From Robiginitomaculum sp. (GTDB taxonomy: Bacteria > Pseudomonadota > Alphaproteobacteria > Caulobacterales > Maricaulaceae), in the NCBI GenBank assembly GCA_002733805.1, contig NVXG01000006.1, forward strand, positions 31,741 to 95,740: a stretch of 64,000 nucleotides of DNA, given 5' to 3'. Position 1 is the first letter of the stretch. Every line of letters starts with the position of its first letter. The notes under the pieces were generated by a model that saw only the letters and a list, made by a program, of their open reading frames with translations, did no database searches and was not told where the DNA came from. Of this stretch, positions 27,368-38,469 are shown piece by piece. A program made the translations under genes and the position numbers.

Positions 27368-28693
27368 ATGTTGGCAATGTTTGGCTTGATCGGGGCGTTG
27401 GCGCTATTGGTGTTTCTGGCCATGCGCGGCATGAGCATTCTGGTGGCGGCTCCTATCTGCGCCATTTTGCTGGCGATTACCTCGGGTATCGCCTTGATCC
27501 CAACCCGCGCCGACCCAGAACAGGTCTATTTCGTCACCACGTATATGAGCGGATTTGTCAGTTTTTTTGCCGCCTGGTTCCCGATGTTCCTGCTGGGAGC
27601 TATTTTTGGCAAGATGATGGAAGATAGTGGCGCAGCCCATTCCATCGCGCACTATGTGGTTGAAAAACTAGGCGTACGTTATGCGGTAATGGCCATTGTG
27701 TCGGCCTGTGCGGTGCTGACCTATGGCGGAGTTAGCGTCTTTATCGTGGCGTTTTCGGTCTATCCAATGGCGCTCGGCCTATTTCGAGCGGCTGATCTGC
27801 CCCGGCGGTTTCTGCCCGGGGTGATCGCCTTTGGTTCGGTTACCTTTACCATGACCTCAGCCGGTTCGGTCGAGATTCAGAACTGGATTCCGACCCAATA
27901 TCTGGGCACCACACCCTTGGCCGGGTGGCCGGTCTCACTGGTTGTTGCCTTGGTCATGGCTGGCACCGGTTATATATGGCTCGGTCGGATGATCGCCAAG
28001 GCCGTGGCGCGCGGTGAACGATTTGTCAGCCGTGGCGAAGATCCAGACGAACGCGAAGCAGAACAATTGCCCCATCCAATTCTAAGTTTGCTGCCATTGG
28101 TTTCGGTGCTTGGTATGTCGATATGGCTATATCCGATCTTCGACAAATGGGCTTTGTTGTTGGCGCTCGGCACCGGCATAGCGGTGGTCAGCGTTCTGAA
28201 TTGGTCCCGGTTTACTGACTACGGCAATGCGGCAGCTTTGGGCGCAACCGGCGCGGTAATTGCCATCGTCAACACCTGTGCGGTGGTTGGTTTTGGTTCG
28301 GTGGCGAAGGTGTCTCCAGCCTTTCAAACCGCATTGGAAGCGGTCACGCAAATCCCGGGGCATCCGCTGATCGCGGCCGCCATTGCCGTTACGGTAATTT
28401 GCGGATTGACTGGTTCGGCTTCTGGCGGACAAGCCATCGCCTTGCCCTTGTTGGCGCCGCATTATGTGGGTGATGGCGCGCCGCATCCGGTTGATCCAGA
28501 GGCGCTGCATCGGGTGGTGGCAATCGCTTCTGGCGGCTTGGATAGCTTGCCGCACAACGGATATGTGGTGACCACCATTCGGGCAATTTGTGGTGAAACC
28601 CACAAAGATGCTTATGGTCCGGTCGGGGCATTAACGGTCATCGTACCAGCCTTTGGCGCGGTATTGGCGGTGTTGTTATTTATTCTGTTTTAG
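27368..28693 (+). CDS. GntP-family-like permease
   Basis: Polytopic; MSILVAAPICAILLAITSG, VLTYGGVSVFIVAFSVYPMA and late motif GLDSLPHNGYVVTTIRAICGETHKDAY. Confidence 0.75.
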   Translation: MLAMFGLIGALALLVFLAMRGMSILVAAPICAILLAITSGIALIPTRADPEQVYFVTTYMSGFVSFFAAWFPMFLLGAIFGKMMEDSGAAHSIAHYVVEKLGVRYAVMAIVSACAVLTYGGVSVFIVAFSVYPMALGLFRAADLPRRFLPGVIAFGSVTFTMTSAGSVEIQNWIPTQYLGTTPLAGWPVSLVVALVMAGTGYIWLGRMIAKAVARGERFVSRGEDPDEREAEQLPHPILSLLPLVSVLGMSIWLYPIFDKWALLLALGTGIAVVSVLNWSRFTDYGNAAALGATGAVIAIVNTCAVVGFGSVAKVSPAFQTALEAVTQIPGHPLIAAAIAVTVICGLTGSASGGQAIALPLLAPHYVGDGAPHPVDPEALHRVVAIASGGLDSLPHNGYVVTTIRAICGETHKDAYGPVGALTVIVPAFGAVLAVLLFILF

Positions 28694-28700
28694 GTGAGAA

Positions 28701-30116
28701 TTATTGATCCATACGGGTTAATAATTGCATTAGAATGCTATTATAATTCATTGTTAATTCAATAATATTTACATGTTTCTTATTGGTAATTACTTGTGAT
28801 CCTTTGACCCAGACATTGGATATGGCTTGCCTACCGGCAGAGAAAATCCAACCATCCAGAATCGCATCGGCCTTTCGTGAATGTAGATCGGGATGTTGCG
28901 AATCCAGTTCAACAAAACTGGCCGGATTGCCCGGCGCGATTGTGCCGACTGGTTGCCCGTCCGGTGATTGTCCCAGCGTTTGTCCCAGTGCTTGCGCGCC
29001 GCCACTTGCTGCTTGTCGGTACATGCTTGCGCCAACATGCTGCCCGACCGGAGCCATGCGTACTCTGGCCTGATCGCGTAAGCGTTGCGAGTATTCAAGC
29101 AGTCGAAGCTCTTCGCATAAATCAATTCGCACACAGCTATCGGAGCCAATGCCGTATCTCCCGCTGGCTTGCAAATACTGCGGGCCTTCAAAAATCCCAT
29201 CACCCAAATTGGCTTCGGTGATTGGGCACAATCCGGCTACTGCGCCACTGGTTGCCAATCCGTTGATTTCACTTGCATCCATGTGCGTGGCGTGAACCAG
29301 ACACCAACGCGCATCAATTTCCAAATGTTCAAGTAGATATTGAACCGGACGCGCACCCAGATGGTTTTGGCAGGCTTCGACTTCGACCAGTTGCTCGGCG
29401 ACATGAATATGTACCGGACCATTTGGATTGGCGGTTAACAAGTCCAATATCTGCGCCGGGTTGGCGGCGCGCATGGAGTGTGGCGCAATCCCGACCGTCA
29501 GGCCCGGATTATTCTGCCGCAAATGCTCGATTAGATTTTGGTAGGCTTCCACATCGTGCACAAAGCGTTTTTGTGAAGGGATCGGGGCGATATCCCCAAA
29601 ATTGGAATGGGCATAAAACACCGGGAGCAAGGTCAGCTCAATACCAGCCGTTTTGGCCCCGACAATCACCTGATTGGCCATTTCCGCCGGATCGTCATAC
29701 GGCGTACCATCCCTCTGGTGATGTAAATAATGAAATTCGCCGATCGAGGTAAAGCCGTTTTGCAGCATTTGCATATAGACGAAGGCGGCGATTCCGCCCA
29801 CATCTTGCGGGGTTAAATGGGCCACAAAGCGGTACATTAAATCGCGCCATGACCAAAAACTATCGGTTTGAGAATGGCAGAACTCGGCCATTGCCGCCAT
29901 GGCGCGTTGGAAGGAATGGCAATGCAAATTGGCCATGCCCGGTATTAGGATTTCGGCCCTTGTTTCGTTGCGTCCAAGGGTTGCTTCCGGCTCGATTTTA
30001 TAAACCAACCCGGCCTTATCCCATGAAATACGCACGTTTTTGGCCCAACCATCGGCCAGCAAAACCTGAGCACCAAACAGACTGCTTGTGGCAGGTATCC
30101 CCGTCATATTTTGCAT
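28701..30116 (-). CDS. hutF: Formimidoylglutamate deiminase
   Basis: Amidohydrolase fold: IPGMANLHCHSFQRAMAA, YLHHQRDGTPYDD, VGIAPHSMRA, YGIGSDS. Adjacent to hutI. Confidence 0.9.
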   Translation of the reverse strand: MQNMTGIPATSSLFGAQVLLADGWAKNVRISWDKAGLVYKIEPEATLGRNETRAEILIPGMANLHCHSFQRAMAAMAEFCHSQTDSFWSWRDLMYRFVAHLTPQDVGGIAAFVYMQMLQNGFTSIGEFHYLHHQRDGTPYDDPAEMANQVIVGAKTAGIELTLLPVFYAHSNFGDIAPIPSQKRFVHDVEAYQNLIEHLRQNNPGLTVGIAPHSMRAANPAQILDLLTANPNGPVHIHVAEQLVEVEACQNHLGARPVQYLLEHLEIDARWCLVHATHMDASEINGLATSGAVAGLCPITEANLGDGIFEGPQYLQASGRYGIGSDSCVRIDLCEELRLLEYSQRLRDQARVRMAPVGQHVGASMYRQAASGGAQALGQTLGQSPDGQPVGTIAPGNPASFVELDSQHPDLHSRKADAILDGWIFSAGRQAISNVWVKGSQVITNKKHVNIIELTMNYNSILMQLLTRMDQ

Positions 30117-30406
30117 GTCTTTGTGTGGGTTTTACGGAAACCAGCCATAAAAAGTTTTCTTTCGTGCCAAAGGCAAGGGATAGAACATCAGAATTGTCTA
30201 ATGTCAGGACGATTTATTACCATGAATGGTGCCAAAACCCTCCGGAACCATTGAAAATGATGGGTTATTGGGGCAATCCAAGCGTGTCCTTGATCAAAGC
30301 ATAGCCTGATAGCCCGGACAGGGGAAATATTGGTTTTGGCGGATCGTTGGCGACTGTCTAACTGTCAACAAGTGTAGATTGATTGTCAGTTATCTGTGAG
30401 ATGTTT

Positions 30407-30422
30407 GTCTATGAGGGTAGAC
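30407..30422. promoter_or_regulatory. Inverted repeat GTCTA-tgaggg-TAGAC between hutF and hutI (putative operator)
   Basis: Perfect 5-bp arms. Further TGTCTA half-sites at 30195-30200 and 30355-30360. Confidence 0.35.
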
Positions 30423-30558
30423 GTCCGTCAAAACAGTGGCGCAATCCGGTGTAGATCGTAAAATGCTCGACAGTTGGCTGGGCGGGGTATCCTCTGGCCG
30501 AAATATGCCCTTGCACTTTGCCCTTGCCAATTGGGTCCCGCCATAGCTAGCTGCCCGG

Positions 30559-31764
30559 ATGGGACAAACTGATGATGCAAAGATTCTGACCAATTGCCAT
30601 CTGGCTACCATGCAGGCCGGAAGTGCGCCTTATGGCACGATCCACGATGGGGCGGTGGCGGTACACCAAGGGCGCATCCAATGGGCCGGGCTGGCTGCTG
30701 AATTGCCCGAAACTTATCAAGGCTGGCACCGGAAGGATTTAGCCGGTCGTTATTTGTTACCGGCGCTGATCGATTGCCATACGCATCTGGTGTATGGCGG
30801 CAACCGGGTGGAAGAATTTGAACAACGCCTAAATGGCAAAAGCTATGCCGAATTGGCGGCAGCGGGCGGTGGTATTTTATCCACCGTGCGCGCTACCCGG
30901 GCCGCAAGCCTGTCTGAGCTGATCGACGTGTCACGCCCGCGTTTGCAACAGATGGCCGCATTCGGGGTGGCTACGATCGAGATCAAGTCGGGCTATGGAT
31001 TGAATCTAATCGATGAGATCAAAATGCTCGAAGCTGCCCGCGCCTTAGGACAAGAAACCGGCATGCGGGTTCGCACCACCTTTTTGGGTGCACACGCTTT
31101 ACCCGAAGAGTTCGCCGGGAAATCTGGGGCGTATATCGACCACATTGTCTCCGAAATGCTGCCAGAGATCGCGCGCCGTGGCTTGGCCGATGCGGTTGAC
31201 GTATTCTGTGAACATATTGGCTTTTCCCTGTCCGAAACCCGCCGAGTTCTGGAAGCGGCGATTGCCCTTGATCTGCCGGTGCATCTGCATGCGGAGCAAC
31301 TAACAAACCTTCATGGCGCGCAAATGGCCGCTGAACTGGGTGCCTTGTCCTGCGACCATCTGGAATATCTGGATGAAGCCGGGGCCAAGGCGATGGCCAA
31401 AGCTGGAACCGTTGGGGTGATCTTGCCCGGTGCCTATTATTTCTTGCGCGAAACCAGACAGCCTCCGATTCAGATGATGCTGGATCACGGTGTTGATCTG
31501 GCGATTGCCACGGATTGCAATCCGGGGTCTTCGCCGACCACCAATTTGCCCTTGATGCTTTCCATGGCTTGCACCTTGTTTGGTCTGACCCCCGAACAAG
31601 CCTTGACCGGGGCGACCCGTCATGCTGCCAAAGCATTAGGTTTGGGTGATAAAATTGGGCAAATTGCGGCTGGGTTTACTGCCGATTTGGTTGCGTGGGA
31701 TATATCCAGCCCGGCCGAGTTAAGCTATGGCTTTGGACAGGTTCCGAAATGCGAAAGAGTTTGA
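30559..31764 (+). CDS. hutI: Imidazolonepropionase
   Basis: [66 protein letters not shown]; first gene of hutIHG. Confidence 0.93.
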   Translation: MGQTDDAKILTNCHLATMQAGSAPYGTIHDGAVAVHQGRIQWAGLAAELPETYQGWHRKDLAGRYLLPALIDCHTHLVYGGNRVEEFEQRLNGKSYAELAAAGGGILSTVRATRAASLSELIDVSRPRLQQMAAFGVATIEIKSGYGLNLIDEIKMLEAARALGQETGMRVRTTFLGAHALPEEFAGKSGAYIDHIVSEMLPEIARRGLADAVDVFCEHIGFSLSETRRVLEAAIALDLPVHLHAEQLTNLHGAQMAAELGALSCDHLEYLDEAGAKAMAKAGTVGVILPGAYYFLRETRQPPIQMMLDHGVDLAIATDCNPGSSPTTNLPLMLSMACTLFGLTPEQALTGATRHAAKALGLGDKIGQIAAGFTADLVAWDISSPAELSYGFGQVPKCERV

Positions 31765-31765
31765 A

Positions 31766-33316
31766 ATGAGTACAGACATCAAACTGAAACCGGGATCGAT
31801 TTCCCACCAGCAATGGCAACAGATCGCTGGCCACGCGCAGCCGGTTATCTTCGCCAAAAAATACTGGAAAAATGCGGAACATAGCGCCGCCACTATTCAG
31901 GATATTCTGGCGCAGGGCGAGACGGTATACGGGGTCAATACCGGGTTCGGCAAACTAGCCAATACCCGGATTGCCGATCAGGATTTGGAGAGTTTACAGC
32001 GGCGGATTGTCTTGTCCCATTGCGCCGGTGTCGGACCAGCGCTTTCGTCCTCTCTGACCCGATTGATCATGACCATGAAATTGGCCAGTTTGATGCAAGG
32101 GTTTTCTGGCGTGGGTAGTGCCACGCTGACCCTGCTGTCCGATATGATAACCTGCGAAGTCTACCCGGTAATTCCAGCACAAGGCTCTGTTGGGGCATCG
32201 GGCGATCTGGCCCCTTTGGCCCATTTGGCCGCCACCATGATCGGCGAGGGGCAAGCCATGCTCGGCGGACAGGAAATGTCAGCCAAGGACGCATTGCACA
32301 AAGCCGGATTGCAGCCGGTACAATTGCAGGCCAAGGAAGGTCTGGCTTTGTTGAACGGCACGCAAGTATCCACCGCGTTGGCCCTACAGGGGCTGTATCG
32401 GGGGCGGGCGGTATTTCGGGCTGCGATATTGGCTGGCGCATTAAGTGTCGAGGCGGTGCGTGGCTCGCACAAACCATTTGATCCAAGGGTGCACAAGGTA
32501 CGCGGCCAGAAAGGGCAAATGCGCGTGGCGGGCAGTTTTCTGCAATTGCTAGATGGCAGCGCAATTGGGGACAGCCATACGGATTGTCACAAGGTACAAG
32601 ACCCGTATTGCATGCGTTGCCAGCCGCAAGTGATGGGCGCGGTTCTGGACACGTTGTGCCATGCGGCAAAAATTCTGGGCCGCGAAGCCAATGGCGTTAC
32701 CGATAATCCGTTGATTTTCACCGGGGAACAAGAAGCTATTTCCGCCGGGAATTTTCATGCCGAACCCGTCGGCTTTGCCGCCGAGCAGATTGCCATTTCG
32801 CTTTGCGAGATCGGCTCAATATCAGAACGCCGTACTGCCATGTTGGTTGATCCGGCATTGAGTGAATTACCAGCGTTTTTGACCCCCGACCCCGGCTTGA
32901 ATTCCGGCTTTATGATCGCGCAGGTTACGGCTGCTGCCTTGGTCTCTGAAAATAAGCAAATGGCTATGCCTTCGGTAATTGACAGCATTCCAACCTCGGC
33001 CAATCAGGAAGATCATGTATCCATGGCTACCCATGGCGCGCGGCGGCTGACCCAGATGGCTGAAAATGCGGCGCACGTCATTGCCATTGAGTTGTTGGCT
33101 GCCTGTCAGGCACTGGATTTACACCTTGAACATGCAACCTGCTCGTCTGGGCCGTTGGAGCGGGTGCGCGCCGCCATTCGGGCCGAGGTGCCAACTCTGC
33201 ATGATGACAGGTTGATGGCTCCGGACATTACACGGGTCAAAGACATGATTTTGCATGAAGACCTGCCGGGATTGGCCGACACGGACATGTTGCTACCCCG
33301 CATTTTCAAAAGCTAG
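31766..33316 (+). CDS. hutH: Histidine ammonia-lyase
   Basis: MIO-forming ASG in [38 protein letters not shown]. Confidence 0.95.
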   Translation: MSTDIKLKPGSISHQQWQQIAGHAQPVIFAKKYWKNAEHSAATIQDILAQGETVYGVNTGFGKLANTRIADQDLESLQRRIVLSHCAGVGPALSSSLTRLIMTMKLASLMQGFSGVGSATLTLLSDMITCEVYPVIPAQGSVGASGDLAPLAHLAATMIGEGQAMLGGQEMSAKDALHKAGLQPVQLQAKEGLALLNGTQVSTALALQGLYRGRAVFRAAILAGALSVEAVRGSHKPFDPRVHKVRGQKGQMRVAGSFLQLLDGSAIGDSHTDCHKVQDPYCMRCQPQVMGAVLDTLCHAAKILGREANGVTDNPLIFTGEQEAISAGNFHAEPVGFAAEQIAISLCEIGSISERRTAMLVDPALSELPAFLTPDPGLNSGFMIAQVTAAALVSENKQMAMPSVIDSIPTSANQEDHVSMATHGARRLTQMAENAAHVIAIELLAACQALDLHLEHATCSSGPLERVRAAIRAEVPTLHDDRLMAPDITRVKDMILHEDLPGLADTDMLLPRIFKS

Positions 33317-33325
33317 AGCGTAGAC

Positions 33326-34123
33326 ATGACATTGCAATCGGTCCTGTTTATCTGCGAGGAACATGACGGCCCTGTGTTGTTAAACTTCCCGCATTCTGGG
33401 GTGGAACTGCCCGACGAAATTGCCAGCCAATTGAATGAGCGGGGCCACGTTTTGGCTGATACCGATTGGCATGTGCCTGAATTATACAGCTTTGCCCGGG
33501 GGCAGGTCAGTTGGCTGGAGGCCAAGTATGCCAGGTATGTAGTCGATTTGAACCGGGACCCGGACGGTACCAGCTTGTATCCGGGACAGGCCAGCACCGG
33601 GTTTTGCCCGGACACGGATTTTGTCGGCGCGCCCATTTATCAGATCGGGCAGTCCCCGGATGTGGCCGAGATCAAGGTGCGCCGTACGCGATATTTTGAT
33701 CCATACCACACCATGTTGCAAAGCCAGATTGAGCGCATCCGGGCCAAGTTCGGATTTTGTATCCTGCTCGATTGCCATTCCATTCGCAGCGAAGTGCCAC
33801 GATTGTTTTTGGGGCAATTGCCGGATTTGAATCTGGGGGTATTTGGCGGAAACTCCTGCGCTTCCGAACTGGCTGATCTGGCTCAAGCTAGCTTACAGGG
33901 TGGACCGTTTTCATTTGTACGTGATGGCCGTTTTAAGGGTGGGTGGATCACCCGCAATTACGGACAACCCAAACGGGGTGTTCATGCGCTGCAATTGGAA
34001 ATCACCCAATCCTGTTACATGGATGAGCAAGCACTTGGGCCATTTGTGCCGGACCGAGCCAAAGAGTTGCAGAAAGTCTTAGGCAAATTGGTGAAGGGCA
34101 TGAGCGACTATGAAGCTGGTTAG
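33326..34123 (+). CDS. hutG: N-formylglutamate deformylase (amidohydrolase)
   Basis: LLNFPHSGVELPDEI, TDWHVPELY, VVDLNRDPDG, ILLDCHSIRSEVP; directly after hutH. Confidence 0.9.
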   Translation: MTLQSVLFICEEHDGPVLLNFPHSGVELPDEIASQLNERGHVLADTDWHVPELYSFARGQVSWLEAKYARYVVDLNRDPDGTSLYPGQASTGFCPDTDFVGAPIYQIGQSPDVAEIKVRRTRYFDPYHTMLQSQIERIRAKFGFCILLDCHSIRSEVPRLFLGQLPDLNLGVFGGNSCASELADLAQASLQGGPFSFVRDGRFKGGWITRNYGQPKRGVHALQLEITQSCYMDEQALGPFVPDRAKELQKVLGKLVKGMSDYEAG

Positions 34124-36510
34124 CCGGTTTGCAGTTCAGGTTCAGCCTGTACATTCTCTAATTTATTCAATGATTTGATGATATTGCCAAACAGTACCCG
34201 TTGATCGACCGGTTTGGGAATAAAGCCATCCATGCCCATTTTACTGAACATTCCACCTTCGCCAATTGCGGCATCGGCGGTTACCGCCACCACTGGAATA
34301 TCGGACCAATCAAGGCCCGATTGGCGAATTTGCGCAATGGTTTCTGGTCCATTTAATACCGGCATGTGCATGTCGAGGAGTACAATATCAAATTTTTGTT
34401 GTTCGAGCAGATCAAGTGCTTCGAGCCCATTTTCAGCTTCGACAATTTCAATTCCAGCCGGGGCGAGTAATGTACAAATTACTTTTCGGTTGATCGCGCT
34501 GTCATCAACCAGCAATAATCGACAATCCAAAAGGGAAGAACCCTTGTTTTTGCTGGCAATATTGCGGGTCTCATTCCGTTTGTATTTTTGCTCGTCTGCT
34601 TTGAAGATAAAGCTAAATTCCGAACCTTGTCCCAGTTCACTGCGCACCGTGATGTCGCCATCCATCAACAAAGCCAACTCATGGGAGATAGATAGCCCAA
34701 GGCCAGTGCCACCAAATTTGCGGGAAATTGAATTATCTGCCTGAGTAAAGGATGAGAATATCCGTTGCATGGTTTGTGCGTCCATCCCGATGCCGGTATC
34801 CGTCACGCGTAAGCAAAGGGTTCTGCTTCCCTTGCCATCGGCCAGTGATGAGGCCTTGATGGTAACCCGACCTTGCTTGGTGAATTTCAACGCATTGGAC
34901 ACCAGATTATTCAGGCACTGGCGGACCCGGACCGGATCAAAGATCAACGAAGCGGGAATGTCCGGGCATATTTCAGTTTCAAATGCCAAACCTTTGTCTG
35001 CGGCTTGGGCGCTGAATAATTTTTGAGTTTGGGTAATCAGATGATGCAGATTGCCCGGTACTTTGGACAGGGTCATTTTTTTGGCGTTGATTTTGGAAAT
35101 ATCCAACACATCATTCAGGATCGTCATCAACATTTCACCCGACTCGACAATGGTTTCGACCATGTCTGCATCGTCAACATTCAATTCTCTGGCTTGTAAG
35201 GCTTGGGCCATGCCCATCATGCCGTTTAACGGCGTTCGGATTTCATGGCTGATCGTGGCCAGAAACGCACCTTTGGCTTCATTGGCTTGCACAGCTTCTT
35301 GTTGGGCCAGCTCCAGTTTGTGTTGCTGGGCGGCGATTTCTGACATATCGCGCACATACAGCATTGTACCGGATTGTTCCTTGCCAGGCACGTTTACGCC
35401 AACCACGGAAACCGGAATGGTCCGGCCAGGAAGTCTGCAAGATAAATGATCGGCTCGCGCATGACCCTCTGCTTTGACCTGAGTCAAAAATTCAGTGAAC
35501 GCCTCTTTCTCGTGAGAATGGAAGTCGTAGGCTGAAAGTTCAGTGAAATCTTGATCCGGCAACCCGATCAATTCTTGAGTGGCTGGATTGCAATCAGTAA
35601 TTTTTGCGGTTTCCTGATCAATCAGAATGATCGCATCCGGGGATAGATTAAAAATCGAAACCCAGCGAGATTCTGACAACGCGGCCAATTTGGATTGGGC
35701 TTGGGCTTCTGCCAACGCGTCATGGGTTGAATCGAGCAAAGAGTTCAGGGCGGCAAGCGCCTGTCCGGTTTCTCCCCCATACTTTGTCGAAATTTTGTAT
35801 TCTTTGGCAGTGTCAGGTGCCTCTTGCGCTTGTTTCAAGGCAGCAATCAACGCCTGTATCGGGTGGATCGTTAGCCGATATACCAAGGCAAACATGGCGA
35901 TAATCAGTATCGAGGAGAAAATAGCCAAAAATGTCGCGACCCGACTGATCATTTCATTGATCGTGATGGTTTTTTGTTCAATCTTTTCTACGACCAGAAG
36001 GTGCTCGGTCTGATGAGTTAAAACTTTTCTTTGCAAGTTGCGAGAGATCGTTCGGACTTGCTCCATGACGAGATCACCATTTTTTCGATCATTGGCGGTA
36101 TAATGATCCAAAGCGCGTAAAGAACCCTCAACGATCTTGCGCGATGTCGTCGAGATAAAAAAAGCTAATTCCTTGTTGGAATGGTTTTGTGCGTGGTTTT
36201 TATGATCAACTTTGACGGCGTTTTCGAGATCGGTTTGGGCAGCCAGAAAGGCATCCAATGCCGGAGCTGAAAGACTGTTGGACAAATCTGCACTCCGATA
36301 CAGCAGTTCTTGCACTGCGCCATTGGTATCAATAGCCAGTTGGTAACTTTGCAGTAATTGCTCCTGCTCCCGAAAGGCCCGGCTGGTGGTGTTGGCGGCC
36401 AATATGCTCATTGTGCAGATCACAATGGTGGTCACTACGAACACCATCGCTATGCTAATAAAATTGACTTTCAGTGAGTTTTTGGACGGTTGTAAAATTG
36501 ACAGCCGCAT
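34120..36510 (-). CDS. Hybrid sensor histidine kinase / response regulator
   Basis: TM-periplasmic-TM N-terminus, PAS-like region, ISHEIRTPLNGMMG H-box, GTGLGLSISHEL ATPase motif, C-terminal receiver LLLVDDSAINRKV...DIVLLDMHMPVLNG. Confidence 0.93.
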   Translation of the reverse strand: MRLSILQPSKNSLKVNFISIAMVFVVTTIVICTMSILAANTTSRAFREQEQLLQSYQLAIDTNGAVQELLYRSADLSNSLSAPALDAFLAAQTDLENAVKVDHKNHAQNHSNKELAFFISTTSRKIVEGSLRALDHYTANDRKNGDLVMEQVRTISRNLQRKVLTHQTEHLLVVEKIEQKTITINEMISRVATFLAIFSSILIIAMFALVYRLTIHPIQALIAALKQAQEAPDTAKEYKISTKYGGETGQALAALNSLLDSTHDALAEAQAQSKLAALSESRWVSIFNLSPDAIILIDQETAKITDCNPATQELIGLPDQDFTELSAYDFHSHEKEAFTEFLTQVKAEGHARADHLSCRLPGRTIPVSVVGVNVPGKEQSGTMLYVRDMSEIAAQQHKLELAQQEAVQANEAKGAFLATISHEIRTPLNGMMGMAQALQARELNVDDADMVETIVESGEMLMTILNDVLDISKINAKKMTLSKVPGNLHHLITQTQKLFSAQAADKGLAFETEICPDIPASLIFDPVRVRQCLNNLVSNALKFTKQGRVTIKASSLADGKGSRTLCLRVTDTGIGMDAQTMQRIFSSFTQADNSISRKFGGTGLGLSISHELALLMDGDITVRSELGQGSEFSFIFKADEQKYKRNETRNIASKNKGSSLLDCRLLLVDDSAINRKVICTLLAPAGIEIVEAENGLEALDLLEQQKFDIVLLDMHMPVLNGPETIAQIRQSGLDWSDIPVVAVTADAAIGEGGMFSKMGMDGFIPKPVDQRVLFGNIIKSLNKLENVQAEPELQTG

Positions 36511-36747
36511 TGTGTACCCCAACCATTCATTGCAAAATTCGTCCCTAAATCAAGTTTAGGTTTATGCTTCCACCAAACTGTAAACTCAACTTAAACACGC
36601 AAAGGTAGAGAAGCTGTTAATTTGGAATGATTCAAAACAACAAGGTTGAGTGAAGTTTGCATTTGCTCTGACTGTTCTTCTTTTCATTTGAATTGATTGC
36701 TATAATTTGAGAGCATCTTCTCGGGACCCGCATACTGGAAATCTTAC

Positions 36748-38412
36748 ATGAATGATCGTTTTGACAATCAACGGCTAATTCGTGCCGCGACAGGCACTAC
36801 GCTTTCAGCCAAGAGCTGGCTGACCGAAGCCCCGTTGCGGATGTTGATGAATAACCTTGACCCGCAAGTGGCCGAGAACCCGCAAGAACTGGTGGTGTAT
36901 GGCGGTATCGGACGCGCAGCGCGTGACTGGACCAGCTATGACCAGATCGTGGAAGCCTTGCAGGCATTGGAGAATGACCAGACATTGTTGGTGCAGTCCG
37001 GAAAGCCGGTTGGTGTATTTCGGACCCACGAAAATGCACCGCGCGTTTTGATCGCCAACTCAAATCTGGTCGGCAAATGGGCCGATTGGGATCATTTCCA
37101 CAAATTGGATCAGGCGGGCCTGATGATGTATGGCCAAATGACCGCCGGATCTTGGATATATATTGGCAGTCAAGGCATTGTGCAGGGCACCTACGAGACG
37201 TTCGTAGAGATGGGCCGCCAGCATTTTGGCGGCGATTTGGCCGGCAAATGGGTGTTGACCGCCGGTCTTGGTGGGATGGGCGGGGCGCAACCTCTGGCTG
37301 CTACCATGGCCGGGGCTTCGATGTTGGCGGTTGAATGTCAGCCTTCACGTATCGAGATGCGGCTGCAATCTGGCTATCTGGACGAGTTCACGAACAGTCT
37401 CGATCAGGCACTGGAAATGATCAAAAATGCTGACAAGCCAATCTCGGTCGGATTGTTGGGCAATGCCGCCCAGGTGTTTCCTGAACTGGTAGAGCGGGGC
37501 ATTTGGCCCGATGCCGTGACCGATCAAACCTCGGCCCATGATCCGATCAATGGCTATTTGCCGCTCGGTTGGTCCTTAAAACAATGGCAGGACGGCATTG
37601 CCAACGATCCGGCTGCGGTGGGTCGCGCCGCCCGGGCCAGTATGAAAACTCAGGTCGAAGCCATGTTGGCGTTTCATGGGCGCGGCATCCCGACCTTTGA
37701 TTATGGTAATAACATCCGCCAGATGGCACTGGACGAAGGCCTGTCCAATGCCTTTGATTTTCCGGGTTTTGTGCCAGCCTATATCCGGCCATTATTTTGC
37801 CGGGGTGTCGGACCATTTCGGTGGGTGGCGCTGTCTGGTGATCCAGAAGACATTTACAAAACCGATGCCAAGGTAAAAGAGCTCATCCCGGACAATCCGC
37901 ATCTACATAACTGGCTGGATATGGCTCGAGAGCGTATCCAGTTTCAGGGCTTGCCCTCGCGCATTTGCTGGGTTGGTTTGGGCGAGCGCGACCGCCTTGG
38001 CGTGGCGTTCAATCAGATGGTGGCATCGGGCGAGCTAAAAGCCCCGATTGTTATTGGCCGCGATCATCTGGACAGTGGCTCAGTAGCCAGCCCGAACCGC
38101 GAAACCGAGGCGATGATGGATGGCTCCGACGCAGTGGCCGACTGGCCGTTGCTCAATGCGCTGCTCAACACCGCATCCGGCGCAACCTGGGTTAGCATCC
38201 ACCATGGCGGCGGGGTTGGTATCGGCTATTCCCAACATTCGGGCATGGTCATTGTCGCCGACGGCACCCCCGAAGCCGAAGAACGGATACGCCGCGTTTT
38301 GTGGAACGATCCAGCCACCGGCGTTATGCGCCACGCCGATGCAGGTTACGAGATCGCCAAAGACTGCGCCCGCGAAAAGGGATTGGATTTACCGGGGATC
38401 TCATACAAATGA
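36748..38412 (+). CDS. hutU: Urocanate hydratase
   Basis: [72 protein letters not shown]. Confidence 0.96.
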   Translation: MNDRFDNQRLIRAATGTTLSAKSWLTEAPLRMLMNNLDPQVAENPQELVVYGGIGRAARDWTSYDQIVEALQALENDQTLLVQSGKPVGVFRTHENAPRVLIANSNLVGKWADWDHFHKLDQAGLMMYGQMTAGSWIYIGSQGIVQGTYETFVEMGRQHFGGDLAGKWVLTAGLGGMGGAQPLAATMAGASMLAVECQPSRIEMRLQSGYLDEFTNSLDQALEMIKNADKPISVGLLGNAAQVFPELVERGIWPDAVTDQTSAHDPINGYLPLGWSLKQWQDGIANDPAAVGRAARASMKTQVEAMLAFHGRGIPTFDYGNNIRQMALDEGLSNAFDFPGFVPAYIRPLFCRGVGPFRWVALSGDPEDIYKTDAKVKELIPDNPHLHNWLDMARERIQFQGLPSRICWVGLGERDRLGVAFNQMVASGELKAPIVIGRDHLDSGSVASPNRETEAMMDGSDAVADWPLLNALLNTASGATWVSIHHGGGVGIGYSQHSGMVIVADGTPEAEERIRRVLWNDPATGVMRHADAGYEIAKDCAREKGLDLPGISYK

Positions 38413-38469
38413 ATGATGACGCGTTGGGCGTTGTCGGCGATCTCTGACGTACAAATACCTAACCTTTCT

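Noticed and set aside
31019-31636. 205-aa minus-strand ORF inside hutI
   Set aside because: Antisense shadow frame of hutI with no recognisable domain.
36554-36570. CTAAA-tcaag-TTTAG inverted repeat upstream of hutU/kinase, considered as a shared operator
   Set aside because: Short AT-rich arms and no matching copy in the hutF/hutI region; not distinguishable from chance.
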